A stretch of DNA of 64,000 nt, from positions 1 to 64,000 of the forward strand of contig NZ_JAEULZ010000010.1 in the NCBI RefSeq assembly GCF_016793485.1, written 5' to 3'. Under the pieces are notes generated by a model that was given only the letters and a program-made list of their open reading frames with translations, was not told where the DNA came from and made no database searches. A program made the position numbers and the translations under genes. The DNA comes from Mesorhizobium sp. GTDB lineage: Bacteria > Pseudomonadota > Alphaproteobacteria > Rhizobiales > Rhizobiaceae. Positions 10,730 through 20,761 of this stretch are shown here, one piece after another; positions within the stretch are counted from its first letter, which is position 1; each line of letters opens with the position of its first letter.

Positions 10730-12000
10730 TCGGGCAGCTCTCCTGGGTAAACCACGGTTGCCGTGGCAATCGCGGCGATGCCTTCCTCACGACCGATGAA
10801 CCCGAGCTTCTCGTTGGTCGTCGCCTTCACCGAGACGCGCGTGGTCGCGATCCCAAGCATCTCCGAGAGAGCGTTTGTCATCGCCTCCCTGTGCGGCCCG
10901 ACCCGGGGCGCTTCACAGATCAGGGTGATGTCCGCATTGGCGATCCGGCCGCCGTGGGAGCGCACGATGGACGCGGCATGTTCGACGAACAATCTGGACG
11001 CCGCACCCTTCCATTGAGGATCGGAGGGCGGGAAATGGGTGCCGATGTCGCCGTCTCCGCAGGTAGCGAGAAGCGCGTCTGTGAGGGCATGCAAGGCAAC
11101 GTCGGCGTCGGAATGGCCCGACAGCTTTTTCCCATGGGGAATTTTCACGCCGCACAACACGACATGATCGCCGGATTCGAAGGAATGCACGTCGTAACCG
11201 TTGCCGGTTCGCACGTCCGGGAAAGACGCCACGCCGGAAAATCGCTGGTTGGCAAGCACCATGTCACGCGCCCATGTCAGTTTTACATTGTCGGGAGAGC
11301 CGGCGACGATGCGCACCGGAATGTCGGCCCATTCGGCAACGGCGGCGTCGTCCGTAAAGTCGTTTTTGCCAAGTGCGAACGCCTTCTCGTGCGCCGCCAG
11401 GATCGGCCCGAACGGAAATCCTTGCGGTGTCTGCGCTGCATAGAGCCCATCGCGCGGGACAGTCTCGGCGACGTCGCCGGCCTTGTCGGTGCGCTTGAGC
11501 GTGTCGGCCACCTGCATCGATGGCAGGGCGCCGCGCCGATCACCGATGGACTCTATCGTACGGCTGACGAGATCAGCATCGACAAAGGGCCTGACGCCGT
11601 CGTGGATCAGCACCTTTGCGGGAGCATCTTCGCGCAAAGCTTGCAGGGCCAGCCGGGTGGACTCTTGCCGAGTTGCTCCGCCGTGAATGGCCGTGATTCG
11701 ATCGATATCAAGCCCGGACACGGAAGCACTGAACAGCGCACCGTCGTCGGGATGGATAGCGACCACGATCCTGTCGATGAGGGGGTGAGAGAGAAAAACC
11801 TCAATCGTCCGCGCGATGACGGGCTTGCCACCAATCAGGCGATATTGTTTTGGCCCGTCAGCCTTGCCGGCCCGTTCGCCGCGTCCTGCCGCGACGATGA
11901 CGACGGCGGCCTTGGATAGCTCCGGGGGTGAACCTGTCTGCATGGCCAGACGCATAATCGCGCGCGGAATCGAAAACCAGAGGCTTTGCGCAAGCGACAT
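10726..12000 (-). CDS. ispDF: bifunctional IspD/IspF isoprenoid enzyme
   Basis: Fusion enzyme of the MEP pathway. The N-terminal half (to about residue 250) is 2-C-methyl-D-erythritol 4-phosphate cytidylyltransferase: [13 protein letters not shown]...[24 protein letters not shown] and AAQTPQGF. The C-terminal half (about 262-424) is 2-C-methyl-D-erythritol 2,4-cyclodiphosphate synthase, with zinc ligands in GYDVHSF and [12 protein letters not shown] and the segment GDIGTHFPP. IspE is the middle step and is not here. Such fusions are known in Alphaproteobacteria. The longest frame starts at 12000; ATGs at 11955 and 11943 (just before QTGSPPEL) are equally possible, as none has a clear ribosome-binding site. 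Confidence 0.95.
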   Translation of the reverse strand: MSLAQSLWFSIPRAIMRLAMQTGSPPELSKAAVVIVAAGRGERAGKADGPKQYRLIGGKPVIARTIEVFLSHPLIDRIVVAIHPDDGALFSASVSGLDIDRITAIHGGATRQESTRLALQALREDAPAKVLIHDGVRPFVDADLVSRTIESIGDRRGALPSMQVADTLKRTDKAGDVAETVPRDGLYAAQTPQGFPFGPILAAHEKAFALGKNDFTDDAAVAEWADIPVRIVAGSPDNVKLTWARDMVLANQRFSGVASFPDVRTGNGYDVHSFESGDHVVLCGVKIPHGKKLSGHSDADVALHALTDALLATCGDGDIGTHFPPSDPQWKGAASRLFVEHAASIVRSHGGRIANADITLICEAPRVGPHREAMTNALSEMLGIATTRVSVKATTNEKLGFIGREEGIAAIATATVVYPGELPE

Positions 12001-12082
12001 AATTTCGCTTCAGTTGCGGTTGCATGCAGGGGGGAAACTGTTTATTTCCTAGGCAGCTCGCAAAAGTGCTTGGTTTTTATGC

Positions 12083-13111
12083 ATGATCGGGATAGCAGGG
12101 CTCTCTGAGCCGCTGGTCATAGGCAATGTCGCCATCCGCAACCGCGTCTTCCTCGCGCCGATGTCGGGCGTCACGGACGAGGCTTTTCGTCGTCGCGCCT
12201 ACGCGCACGGCGCAGGGCTGGTGGTGTCGGAGATGGTTGCCAGCGGCGAACTTGCCAGGGGCCGTCTCGACACAGGCAGACGTGTACGCCATTCCGGGCT
12301 ACCGGTCCATATGGTGCAGCTTGCCGGACGCGAGGCGCACCACATGGCCGAAGCCGCGCGCATCGCACAAGGCGAGGGCGCCGATATCATCGATATCAAC
12401 ATGGGCTGCCCGGCCAAGAAGGTGACCGGAGGCTATTCGGGATCGGCGTTGATGCGCGATCTCGACCACGCCCTGACGCTAATCGACGCCGTGGTCGGCT
12501 CCGTCGATGTCCCGGTTACCGTGAAGATGAGGCTGGGCTGGGACGAGACCGCGCTGAACGCACCGACGCTTGCGCAGCGTGCCGAACAAGCCGGCGTGAA
12601 GATGGTCACCATTCACGGCCGCACGCGCTGCCAGTTCTATCAGGGCAAGGCAGACTGGCGCGCCATCGCCAGGGTCAAAGCTGCCGTTTCCATTCCTGTG
12701 GTCGCCAACGGCGACGTCGGCTCTCCGGCCGATGCGGCTCTTGTGCTGGAGCAGTCGGGCGCGGATGCAGTCATGGTCGGCCGCGCCAGCTACGGTGCCC
12801 CCTGGACGCCGGGAGCGATCGCGCAAACCGCAGGTGCGGACGTTTCAGGGGCAGTGCCCGAAACCGGCTCACAGATGGCCGACTACGTGATCGCCCACTA
12901 CCAGGACATGCTGTCGCTTTATGGTATCGAAACGGGGCTGCGGCATTCGCGCAAGCATCTCGGCTGGTACCTCGACCGCCACGCGCCGGACCTGCCTGCC
13001 GAGGCCCGCAGCGCGATCATGACTTCTCTCGACACACGCACGGTGATCGACGGCCTGCGCGACACATTCCGGCGCGACGGTTACGCGTCCGCACACAAGG
13101 CTGCTGCATGA
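12083..13111 (+). CDS. dusB: tRNA-dihydrouridine synthase DusB (NifR3 family)
   Basis: Flavin enzyme of 342 residues that reduces uridines in the tRNA D-loop. Visible are the FMN-barrel start [13 protein letters not shown], the active-site segment [11 protein letters not shown] (catalytic Cys in NMGCPAKK), [18 protein letters not shown] and the phosphate-binding [12 protein letters not shown]. It is the first gene of the nifR3-ntrB-ntrC order known from rhizobia and Rhodobacter, and its stop overlaps the ntrB start (ATGA), pointing to one transcript with the nitrogen-regulation genes. Confidence 0.95.
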   Translation: MIGIAGLSEPLVIGNVAIRNRVFLAPMSGVTDEAFRRRAYAHGAGLVVSEMVASGELARGRLDTGRRVRHSGLPVHMVQLAGREAHHMAEAARIAQGEGADIIDINMGCPAKKVTGGYSGSALMRDLDHALTLIDAVVGSVDVPVTVKMRLGWDETALNAPTLAQRAEQAGVKMVTIHGRTRCQFYQGKADWRAIARVKAAVSIPVVANGDVGSPADAALVLEQSGADAVMVGRASYGAPWTPGAIAQTAGADVSGAVPETGSQMADYVIAHYQDMLSLYGIETGLRHSRKHLGWYLDRHAPDLPAEARSAIMTSLDTRTVIDGLRDTFRRDGYASAHKAAA

Positions 13112-14244
13112 ACATGACCAAGCCCATCGCGGAAGCCGACGCGGCGCACATCGTTCTCAACACCATTCGCCGCCCGGTCATCATGATCGGGCCGGAAGGC
13201 AATATCACCTACGCCAATGCGGACGCCGAGGACTTCTTCCGGTCGAGCGCAGCGGGCCTTGCGCGCAAGACGCTGGCGCATTTCGTGCCGTTCGGCAGCC
13301 CAATTCTTTCGCTCGTCGATCAGGTGCGCGCGCGCAATTCGCCGGTGAACGAATATCGCGTCGACGTCTCTTCGCCACGTCTCGGCATCGAGAAGGTCGT
13401 CGATCTCTATGTCGCTCCTGTGCCGGAGTTTCCGGGGTCGGTCGTGGTGATGTTCCAGGAACGGTCGATGGCCGACAAGATCGATCGCCAGATGACGCAT
13501 CGCAGCGCGGCACGCTCGGTGACCGGACTTGCCGCAATGCTGGCGCACGAGATCAAGAACCCGCTGTCGGGCATTCGCGGCGCGGCGCAGCTTCTCGAAA
13601 CGTCGCTTTCCGACGATGATCGCGCGCTGACCCGCCTGATCACCGACGAGACCGACCGCATCGTTTCGCTGGTCGACCGCATGGAAATCTTTTCCGACGA
13701 GCGGCCGATCGAGCGCTATCCCGTCAACATCCACGTCGTGCTCGACCACGTTAAAGCGATCGCCAAGAACGGTTTCGCGAGCCAGATCAAGATACTCGAG
13801 GATTACGACCCCTCGCTGCCGCCGGTCTACGCCAACCGCGACCAGCTGATCCAGGTCTTCCTCAACCTCGTGAAGAATGCCGCGGAAGCAGTCGGCAACG
13901 ACCCCGGCAGCGAAATCGTCCTTTCCACGGCGTTTCGTCCCGGCATCCGCGTTTCTTTCCCGGGCACGCAGGATCGCGTGTCGCTGCCCCTCGAATTCTG
14001 TGTCCGGGACAACGGCCCAGGCGTTTCCGAAGACATCCTGCCGATCCTGTTCGACCCGTTTATTACGACCAAGCCGAACGGCTCCGGACTTGGGCTTGCC
14101 CTTGTCGCCAAGATCGTCGGTGATCACGGCGGCATCATCGAATGCGATTCAACACCGCGCGGCACCACCTTCCGTGTGCTGATGCCGGCCTGGAAAGACG
14201 TTTCGGCCCCCGGTGAGGGCGAGGCCGAGGGAGGCAAGGAGTGA
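13108..14244 (+). CDS. ntrB: nitrogen regulation sensor kinase NtrB
   Basis: Cytosolic histidine kinase/phosphatase of 378 residues that reads the PII signal and controls NtrC. An N-terminal PAS domain (about residues 14-115) is followed by the HisKA segment [20 protein letters not shown] (phosphoacceptor His147) and a HATPase domain with N box [12 protein letters not shown]1 box [11 protein letters not shown] and G2 box [13 protein letters not shown]. No membrane segments. It overlaps dusB upstream and ntrC downstream by 4 bases each, so expression is coupled. Confidence 0.96.
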   Translation: MNMTKPIAEADAAHIVLNTIRRPVIMIGPEGNITYANADAEDFFRSSAAGLARKTLAHFVPFGSPILSLVDQVRARNSPVNEYRVDVSSPRLGIEKVVDLYVAPVPEFPGSVVVMFQERSMADKIDRQMTHRSAARSVTGLAAMLAHEIKNPLSGIRGAAQLLETSLSDDDRALTRLITDETDRIVSLVDRMEIFSDERPIERYPVNIHVVLDHVKAIAKNGFASQIKILEDYDPSLPPVYANRDQLIQVFLNLVKNAAEAVGNDPGSEIVLSTAFRPGIRVSFPGTQDRVSLPLEFCVRDNGPGVSEDILPILFDPFITTKPNGSGLGLALVAKIVGDHGGIIECDSTPRGTTFRVLMPAWKDVSAPGEGEAEGGKE

Positions 14245-15692
14245 GCGTGCAGGGCAATATTCTCGTCGCCGACGACGACGCGGCGATCCGTACGGTTCTC
14301 AACCAGGCGCTGTCGCGCGTCGGACATCAGGTGCGCGTCACTTCCAATGCAGCCACGCTCTGGCGCTGGGTGGCGGCGGGCGAAGGCGATCTGGTGATCA
14401 CCGATGTCGTCATGCCAGATGAAAACGCTTTCGACATGCTGCCCCGCATCAAGAAGGCGCGGCCGGAACTGCCCGTCGTCGTCATGAGCGCGCAGAACAC
14501 CTTCATGACGGCCATTCGCGCATCGGAGACCGGAGCCTACGAATACCTGCCCAAGCCGTTCGACCTCAACGAACTGCTGAACATCGTCAACCGCGCCCTG
14601 TCGGAGCCGCGCCGGCCCAAGATCGATGGTCGGCCGGACGATCAGGCGGAGGCGATGCCGCTGGTCGGCCGCTCGGCTGCCATGCAGGACATCTACCGCA
14701 TGCTCGCCCGCATGATGCAGACCGACCTGACGGTGATGATCTCCGGCGAGTCCGGAACGGGCAAGGAGCTCGTCGCGCGGGCGCTACATGAATATGGCCG
14801 CCGTCGCACGGGGCCTTTCGTCGCCATCAATATGGCCGCCATCCCCCGCGACCTGATCGAGTCGGAGCTTTTTGGCCACGAGAAGGGCGCCTTCACCGGT
14901 GCGCAGAATCGTTCGACCGGCCGCTTCGAGCAGGCGGAAGGCGGCACGCTCTTCCTCGACGAGATCGGCGACATGCCGATGGAAGCGCAGACGCGTCTCC
15001 TGCGCGTCCTGCAGCAGGGCGAATACACGACTGTCGGCGGTCGTACGCCGATCAAGACCGACGTGCGCATCGTCGCGGCGACCAACAAGGATCTGCGCAC
15101 GCTGATCGGGCAGGGGCTCTTCCGCGAGGACCTTTTCTACCGCCTGAACGTGGTGCCGCTCAGGCTGCCGCCGCTGCGCGAGCGCGCCGAGGACGTGCCG
15201 GACCTCGTGCGGCATTTCTTCAAGCAGGGCGAGGCGGAAGGCCTGCGCACCAAACGCATATCAAGCGGCGGCATCGAACTGATGAAGCGCTATCCATGGC
15301 CGGGTAATGTGCGCGAACTGGAAAACCTGATACGCCGTCTGGCCGCGCTCTATCCCCAAGACGAGATATCGCCCGAGATCATCGAGGCTGAGTTGAAAAC
15401 GGGCGAACAGCCAGCCGTACCGGGTGGCGCCATGGTACCGGAAAACCTTACCATCGGGCAGGCTGCCGAGCACTATCTGCAGCGATACTTTGCCAGCTTC
15501 GCAGGCGAACTGCCGCCGCCCGGTCTCTACCAGCGAATTCTCGCGGAGGTTGAATACCCCCTGGTTCTCGCGTCGATGACCGCAACGCGCGGCAACCAGA
15601 TCAAGGCAGCAGAATTGCTGGGTCTAAATCGCAACACGTTGCGCAAGAAAATCAGGGAACTGGGCGTCAACGTCTACCGCGCGTCAAAATAG
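14241..15692 (+). CDS. ntrC: nitrogen response regulator NtrC
   Basis: Sigma-54 activator of 483 residues. Receiver domain (1-120) with phosphoacceptor Asp55 in [14 protein letters not shown]+ domain (about 145-380) with Walker A GESGTGKE, the sigma-54 contact loop GAFTGA, Walker [14 protein letters not shown] and the arginine-finger region [22 protein letters not shown]; Fis-type helix-turn-helix at the end ([21 protein letters not shown]). The start is GTG, and it overlaps the ntrB stop (GTGA). A gap of 113 bases follows, holding direct repeats ahead of ntrY. Confidence 0.97.
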   Translation: MSVQGNILVADDDAAIRTVLNQALSRVGHQVRVTSNAATLWRWVAAGEGDLVITDVVMPDENAFDMLPRIKKARPELPVVVMSAQNTFMTAIRASETGAYEYLPKPFDLNELLNIVNRALSEPRRPKIDGRPDDQAEAMPLVGRSAAMQDIYRMLARMMQTDLTVMISGESGTGKELVARALHEYGRRRTGPFVAINMAAIPRDLIESELFGHEKGAFTGAQNRSTGRFEQAEGGTLFLDEIGDMPMEAQTRLLRVLQQGEYTTVGGRTPIKTDVRIVAATNKDLRTLIGQGLFREDLFYRLNVVPLRLPPLRERAEDVPDLVRHFFKQGEAEGLRTKRISSGGIELMKRYPWPGNVRELENLIRRLAALYPQDEISPEIIEAELKTGEQPAVPGGAMVPENLTIGQAAEHYLQRYFASFAGELPPPGLYQRILAEVEYPLVLASMTATRGNQIKAAELLGLNRNTLRKKIRELGVNVYRASK

Positions 15693-15741
15693 AACTGAAA
15701 CCCTGTCTGACCGTAAATAACGTGTCGAAAATGCCACGCCT

Positions 15742-15784
15742 CGTTGCATAATTGCCACAATGCGTTGCATAGATCGCCACAATT
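15742..15784. promoter_or_regulatory. tandem direct repeats with CAA-N4-TTG upstream of ntrY
   Basis: Two imperfect tandem copies, CGTTGCATAATTGCCACAATG (15742-15762) and CGTTGCATAGATCGCCACAATT (15763-15784, compared in two halves), lie 22-64 bases before the ntrY ATG. The junction makes CAA-TGCG-TTG (15758-15767). From memory, NtrX proteins of Brucella and Sinorhizobium are reported to recognise CAA-N(2-5)-TTG sites, so this may be an NtrX autoregulatory site. The repeats are seen directly; the regulator is inference. Confidence 0.5.
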
Positions 15785-15805
15785 GGACGGCAACCGACAG
15801 GCGAC

Positions 15806-18070
15806 ATGGCATTCCAGTCAGCGGCGATTCCCGATCGACCTTTTGAGGCGCCCGTAGCCACCGACGGGCGGCGCCTGCTGGCATTGCCAGGCATCGTCGC
15901 GGTGATCACGGCATTGATCACGGCCGCGATATCCTTTGCCATCCTGGTCGGCATCACCCCGATAACCCCTGACGAAACGACCACCGTTGCGCTGATTGTC
16001 ATCAATGCCGTTTTCGTAGCGGTCCTTATCGCGCTGATCGGACGTGAGCTTCATCGCATCTCCATGGCGCGACTAAGGGGCAAGGCCGCGTCGCGCCTGC
16101 ATGTCCGTATCGTCGCCATGTTCTCACTGATCGCCGTGCTTCCGGCATTGCTGGTGGCGGTAATTGCGTCGATCACGCTGGATATCGGCCTCGACCGCTG
16201 GTTCGAGATTCGCACCAAGACGATCATCAACTCGTCGCTGTCGATTGCCGAGGCCTATGTGCGCGAGAACGCGCGCAACCTTCAGGGCACGACCCTGTCG
16301 ATGGCCAACGATCTCGACAACGCGCGTTCGCTGTACGGGCTGGACCGAACCGGGTTTCGCGAGTTCCTGAGCAGGCAGGCCGTGGGCCGGGCCCTGGCGC
16401 ACGCCGCTCTGGTTCGCGTGGACGGGTCTTTCATCATGAATGCCCAGACCCGATCCGATTTCGACATGCCCGCTCCGGCCAAGGAAGCGCTTGAAAGAGC
16501 AGCGACCGGCCAGCCGGTGCTGATCGAGCCGAGCACCAGCAACGTCGTCGGTGCGCTGATCAAGCTGCGCCAGTTCGACGACACGTTTCTCTACACCATC
16601 CGCCTTGTTGATCCCGAAGTCATCAAGGCGCGCCAGATCGTGACGGCGAACACCGACGAATATCGCGGACTTGAGGCAAACCGACGGACGACCCAGATCG
16701 CCTTCGGACTTCTATACCTCGGCCTCACGTTGATCATCGTGCTGTCGGCGATCTGGACAGGTATCGCGGTTGCGGACCGGTTGGTTCGGCCGATTCGACA
16801 GCTTATCGGCGCGGCTGATGAAGTCGCGACCGGCAATCTGGATGTTTCGGTTCCGGTGCGCCTGTCGGATGGCGACGTCGCCTCTCTCGGCGATACGTTC
16901 AACAACATGCTTCTGGAACTGAAATCGCAGCGAAACGAAATCCTGCACGCCAAGGATCTCGTCGACGAGCGACGGCGGTTCTCGGAAGCGGTTCTTGCAG
17001 GCGTCACAGCAGGCGTCATCGGCGTCGAGCCCTACGGCACGATCACCATCGTCAATCGTTCTGCCGAGACGATGCTGGGCGTTCCCGCAGAGGAATCCGT
17101 CGGCCAGAATCTCTCGACGCTCTTACCCCATGTCGGTCGGGTCTTCGAGATAGGCCGCCGCTCGGGCCGTCCCGTCTATCGTGAGCAGGTGACTTTCTAC
17201 CGCACCGGCGCGGAGCGAACCTTCAACGTACAGGTGACAATCGAAAGCGGAGACGATGCGCAGGAAGAAAAGTCCTACGTCGTCACGATCGATGACATCA
17301 CCGACCTCGTCCAGGCGCAGCGCTCGACTGCATGGGCCGACGTGGCCCGGCGCATTGCTCACGAAATCAAAAATCCGCTTACCCCGATCCAGCTTTCCGC
17401 CGAACGCATCCGTCGCCGTTACGGCAAAGTCATCACCGAGGACCGCGAGGTTTTCGACCAGTGCACCGACACCATCATCAGGCAGGTCGAGGACATCGGT
17501 CGCATGGTCGACGAGTTCTCTGCTTTCGCGCGCATGCCGAAGCCGGAAATGAAGGTCATCGACATTCGTGAAGCGCTGCGCGAGGCGTCGTTCCTGGTCG
17601 AGGTCAGCAGGTCGGACATCAAATTCGAACGCGATTTCGGCAATGCGCCCTTGAAGGGAACCTTCGACAGCCGCCTGATGGCCCAGGCGTTCGGCAACGT
17701 CATAAAGAACGCCTCCGAGGCGATCGATGCGGTGGGAAAAGAGATCGGCGACACAGACGCGATACGTATCCGGTCCAACCTGGAAGGCGGCATGATCCGA
17801 GTCGATGTCATCGACAACGGAAAGGGCCTGCCGCGAGAGAATCGCCAGCGCCTGCTCGAGCCCTATATGACCACGCGCGAGAAGGGCACCGGGCTCGGCC
17901 TCGCGATCGTGAAGAAAATTGTAGAGGATCATGGTGGTCGACTGGAACTTCATGATGCGCCTGAGAATTTCCATGGCGGACGCGGCGCAATGGTCAGCAT
18001 GTTCCTTCCGGCCACGGCCGGCGCCGAGGGGAACTCAAGTGAAATCGAGAAGGTAGCCGATGGCGTCTGA
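15806..18070 (+). CDS. ntrY: membrane sensor kinase NtrY
   Basis: Histidine kinase of 754 residues, partner of NtrX in nitrogen and redox signalling in Alphaproteobacteria. Three membrane segments lie near the N-terminus (about 30-53, 57-75 and 100-125), then a periplasmic sensor region and a fourth segment (AFGLLYLGLTLIIVLSAIW, about 290-315). A HAMP domain (RLVRPIRQLIGAADEVATGNL), a PAS domain (ERRRFSEAVLAGVTAGVIGV) and a HisKA domain with [20 protein letters not shown] follow, then HATPase with FGNVIKNASEAI, DVIDNGKGLP and GTGLGLAIVKKIV. It overlaps ntrX by 11 bases. Confidence 0.96.
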   Translation: MAFQSAAIPDRPFEAPVATDGRRLLALPGIVAVITALITAAISFAILVGITPITPDETTTVALIVINAVFVAVLIALIGRELHRISMARLRGKAASRLHVRIVAMFSLIAVLPALLVAVIASITLDIGLDRWFEIRTKTIINSSLSIAEAYVRENARNLQGTTLSMANDLDNARSLYGLDRTGFREFLSRQAVGRALAHAALVRVDGSFIMNAQTRSDFDMPAPAKEALERAATGQPVLIEPSTSNVVGALIKLRQFDDTFLYTIRLVDPEVIKARQIVTANTDEYRGLEANRRTTQIAFGLLYLGLTLIIVLSAIWTGIAVADRLVRPIRQLIGAADEVATGNLDVSVPVRLSDGDVASLGDTFNNMLLELKSQRNEILHAKDLVDERRRFSEAVLAGVTAGVIGVEPYGTITIVNRSAETMLGVPAEESVGQNLSTLLPHVGRVFEIGRRSGRPVYREQVTFYRTGAERTFNVQVTIESGDDAQEEKSYVVTIDDITDLVQAQRSTAWADVARRIAHEIKNPLTPIQLSAERIRRRYGKVITEDREVFDQCTDTIIRQVEDIGRMVDEFSAFARMPKPEMKVIDIREALREASFLVEVSRSDIKFERDFGNAPLKGTFDSRLMAQAFGNVIKNASEAIDAVGKEIGDTDAIRIRSNLEGGMIRVDVIDNGKGLPRENRQRLLEPYMTTREKGTGLGLAIVKKIVEDHGGRLELHDAPENFHGGRGAMVSMFLPATAGAEGNSSEIEKVADGV

Positions 18071-19421
18071 CATACTTATCGTCGACGACGAAGAGGACAT
18101 CCGCGAACTCGTTGCCGGCATCCTGAGCGATGAAGGCCACGAGACACGGACGGCGCGAGACGCGGACAGTGCGCTCGCCGCCATCGCCGATCGCGTGCCA
18201 CGTCTGGTTTTCCTCGATATCTGGCTGCAGGGGTCGCGGCTGGATGGTCTTGCCCTGCTCGACCAGATCAAGACCATGCATCCAAGCCTGCCGGTGGTGA
18301 TGATATCGGGGCACGGCAACATCGAAACCGCCGTGTCCGCCATTCGTCGCGGCGCATACGATTTCATCGAGAAGCCGTTCAAGGCGGATCGGTTGATCCT
18401 GATCGCGGAACGCGCACTCGAAACCTCCAAGCTGAAACGCGAGGTTTCCGACCTCAAGCTTCGCAGCGGCGAGACGTTCGACCTGATCGGCATGTCATCG
18501 GCGATGAGCCAGTTGCGACAGACGATCGAACGTGTCGCGCCGACCAACAGCCGCATCATGATCGTAGGCCCCTCCGGTTCCGGCAAGGAACTGGTGGCGC
18601 GAGCCATCCACGCGATGTCGTCGCGCAAAACGGGTCCGTTCGTCAGCCTCAACGCGGCGACGATCACGCCTGAGCGCATGGAAATCGAGCTTTTCGGTAC
18701 GGAATCGAATGGCGGCGAGCGCAAGGTCGGCGCGCTGGAAGAGGCGCACCGAGGCATCCTTTATCTCGACGAGATCGCGGACATGCCCCGCGAGACGCAG
18801 AGCAAGATCCTGCGCGTGCTTGTCGACCAGCAGTTCGAGCGGGTAGGCGGCACCAAGCGGGTCAAGGTTGATGTCCGCATCATCTCCTCGACCGCCCAGA
18901 ATCTTGAGGCGATGATCGCCGAAGGCCGCTTCCGGGAGGACCTTTACCATCGTCTGTCGGTTGTGCCGGTCGCGGTGCCCGGGCTTGCCGAGCGCAGAGA
19001 GGATATTCCCTATCTCGTCGATCACTTCATGAAGCAGGTGGCCCGACAGGCCGGCATCAAGCCGAGGCGGATCGGCGACGACGCACTGGCCGTTCTGCAG
19101 GCGCACAACTGGCCCGGCAACGTTCGGCAGTTGCGCAACAACATCGAGCGCCTGATGATCCTGGTGCGCGGCGACGACGCTGAGGCGCCGATCACGGCTG
19201 ACCTGTTGCCATCCGAGATCGGCGACGTCATGCCGAGGGCGCCGAGCCAGTCGGACCAGCACATCATGGCGCTGCCGCTCCGGGAGGCGCGAGAGATGTT
19301 CGAGAAGGAATATCTGATCGCGCAGATCAATCGTTTCGGCGGCAATATATCCCGAACCGCCGAGTTCATCGGGATGGAACGGTCGGCACTGCATCGCAAG
19401 CTCAAGTCTTTGGGCGTTTAA
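18060..19421 (+). CDS. ntrX: response regulator NtrX (AAA+ protein without GAFTGA)
   Basis: NtrC-like regulator of 453 residues. Receiver domain with Asp53 in VFLDIWLQGS; AAA+ domain with Walker A GPSGSGKE and Walker B GILYLDEIADMP; C-terminal Fis-type helix-turn-helix (GGNISRTAEFIGMERSALHRKLKSLGV). Where NtrC has HEKGAFTGA, this protein reads GTESNGGERKVGA (about residues 214-226): the sigma-54 contact loop is missing. It therefore probably regulates sigma-70-type promoters directly, as reported for other alphaproteobacterial NtrX proteins. It overlaps ntrY and is followed 92 bases later by the transaminase gene. Confidence 0.96.
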   Translation: MASDILIVDDEEDIRELVAGILSDEGHETRTARDADSALAAIADRVPRLVFLDIWLQGSRLDGLALLDQIKTMHPSLPVVMISGHGNIETAVSAIRRGAYDFIEKPFKADRLILIAERALETSKLKREVSDLKLRSGETFDLIGMSSAMSQLRQTIERVAPTNSRIMIVGPSGSGKELVARAIHAMSSRKTGPFVSLNAATITPERMEIELFGTESNGGERKVGALEEAHRGILYLDEIADMPRETQSKILRVLVDQQFERVGGTKRVKVDVRIISSTAQNLEAMIAEGRFREDLYHRLSVVPVAVPGLAERREDIPYLVDHFMKQVARQAGIKPRRIGDDALAVLQAHNWPGNVRQLRNNIERLMILVRGDDAEAPITADLLPSEIGDVMPRAPSQSDQHIMALPLREAREMFEKEYLIAQINRFGGNISRTAEFIGMERSALHRKLKSLGV

Positions 19422-19513
19422 GGTTATCGCTGACAGTGGTGGACCAATCTCTTGTGATTTGCGGCCGACCAGGAATCGCATAACTCCACGACATACTCCG
19501 GAGACCTCTCGTC

Positions 19514-20374
19514 ATGCCGCGCATTTCCTATGTGAACGGACGCTATGCGCCGCATGCCGACGCCTATGTCCATATCGAGGATCGTGGATACCAGTTCGCC
19601 GACGCAGTGTACGAAGTCTGCGAGGTCGCGAAAGGCTACATCGTCGACATGGGTGGCCACCTCGACCGTCTTGGCCGCTCTCTGGACGAACTGCGCATGG
19701 CTTGGCCCATGTCGCGTGCTGCTTTTGAAATCGTGGTGCGCGAGGTCGTCCGGCGCAACCGCGTGACCAACGGGCTGGTCTACATCCAGGTGTCGCGCGG
19801 GGTTGCACCCCGAGACTTCCTGTTTCCGGCCGGCGCAAGGCCGTCGCTCGTCGTCACCGCGCGAAAGGTCAATCCGGCGATCAATGCTGGAAAGGCCGAG
19901 GCCGGTATCAAGGTAATCACCGTGCCGGAGAACCGCTGGGACCGCGTAGACATCAAGACTGTCGGCCTGCTTCCGAATGTGCTTGCCAAGGAGCAGGCGA
20001 AGGCAGCCGGCGCTCAGGAGGCCTGGTTCGTGGATACGGACGGCAACGTCAAGGAAGGCGGCTCCTCCAACGCGTGGATCGTCACCAAGGACGGCGTTCT
20101 TGTCACCAGGCCGGCAGATCATGGCATTCTGCGCGGGATCACGCGCACGACGCTCTTCAAGGTCGCCGCTGGCCTGGGGTTGAAGATCGAGGAACGGCAC
20201 TTCTCCGTTCAGGAGGCCAAGGAGGCTCGCGAAGCCTTCATCAGTTCGGCAACCACGATCGCGATGCCTGTCATCGCCATCGACGATACTCCGATCGCAA
20301 ACGGGCACCCCGGCTCGACGGTGCTTTCTTTGCGTCAGGCCTTTTTTGACGTTGCAGAGAAGAGACCGGCCTGA
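19514..20374 (+). CDS. dat: D-amino-acid transaminase (PLP fold type IV)
   Basis: Aminotransferase of 286 residues of the class IV (BCAT/DAAT) fold. The start SYVNGRYAPHADAYVHIEDRGYQFAD is characteristic; the PLP lysine lies in DIKTVGLLPNVLAK; the phosphate cup includes EGGSSNAWIV and ISSATTIAMPV. Predicted to interconvert D-alanine and D-glutamate, giving D-amino acids for peptidoglycan. A branched-chain or aminodeoxychorismate role is less likely from these motifs. The order ntrX-dat-hfq-hflX is usual in rhizobia. GGAGACC precedes the ATG. Confidence 0.92.
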   Translation: MPRISYVNGRYAPHADAYVHIEDRGYQFADAVYEVCEVAKGYIVDMGGHLDRLGRSLDELRMAWPMSRAAFEIVVREVVRRNRVTNGLVYIQVSRGVAPRDFLFPAGARPSLVVTARKVNPAINAGKAEAGIKVITVPENRWDRVDIKTVGLLPNVLAKEQAKAAGAQEAWFVDTDGNVKEGGSSNAWIVTKDGVLVTRPADHGILRGITRTTLFKVAAGLGLKIEERHFSVQEAKEAREAFISSATTIAMPVIAIDDTPIANGHPGSTVLSLRQAFFDVAEKRPA

Positions 20375-20444
20375 TAACCGCAGGCGCAATGTCTCTATGC
20401 CCCCGCCTTTGCTTCGCTAGCAGCGGCAAGGGCAGGTTGTGCGC

Positions 20445-20473
20445 TTGACACGCGCATTTAAATTTGGCGCATT
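20445..20473 (+). promoter_or_regulatory. candidate promoter for hfq
   Basis: A perfect -35 TTGACA (20445-20450) lies 63 bases before the hfq ATG. The sequence 17 bases on (CGCATT) is a poor -10 match, so only the -35 is convincing. An untranslated leader of about 35-40 bases would result. Confidence 0.4.
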
Positions 20474-20512
20474 GCTTTAGGGACGAACAGGGTTAGGCGG
20501 AAGATAAGAACA

Positions 20513-20761
20513 ATGGCGGAACGCTCGCAGAACTTGCAGGATCTTTTCCTGAACTCGGTCAGAAAGACCAAGAATCCTCTGACTATTTTCCTTATCAACG
20601 GCGTCAAGTTGACGGGCGTCGTCACCTCTTTCGACAATTTCTGCGTGTTGCTGCGTCGCGATGGGCACTCCCAGCTCGTATACAAACATGCCATTTCCAC
20701 CATCATGCCTAGCCAGCCGGTTCAGATGTTTGATGGCGAGGAAGCTGGCCAGGGCAGCTGA
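20513..20761 (+). CDS. hfq: RNA chaperone Hfq
   Basis: Sm-like RNA-binding protein of 82 residues forming a hexamer that pairs small RNAs with mRNAs. Sm1 motif [21 protein letters not shown]...[15 protein letters not shown] and Sm2 motif [10 protein letters not shown] are both present. It lacks the long C-terminal tail of enterobacterial Hfq, as is normal in Alphaproteobacteria. hflX begins at the base after its stop codon, which implies translational coupling. Confidence 0.98.
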   Translation: MAERSQNLQDLFLNSVRKTKNPLTIFLINGVKLTGVVTSFDNFCVLLRRDGHSQLVYKHAISTIMPSQPVQMFDGEEAGQGS

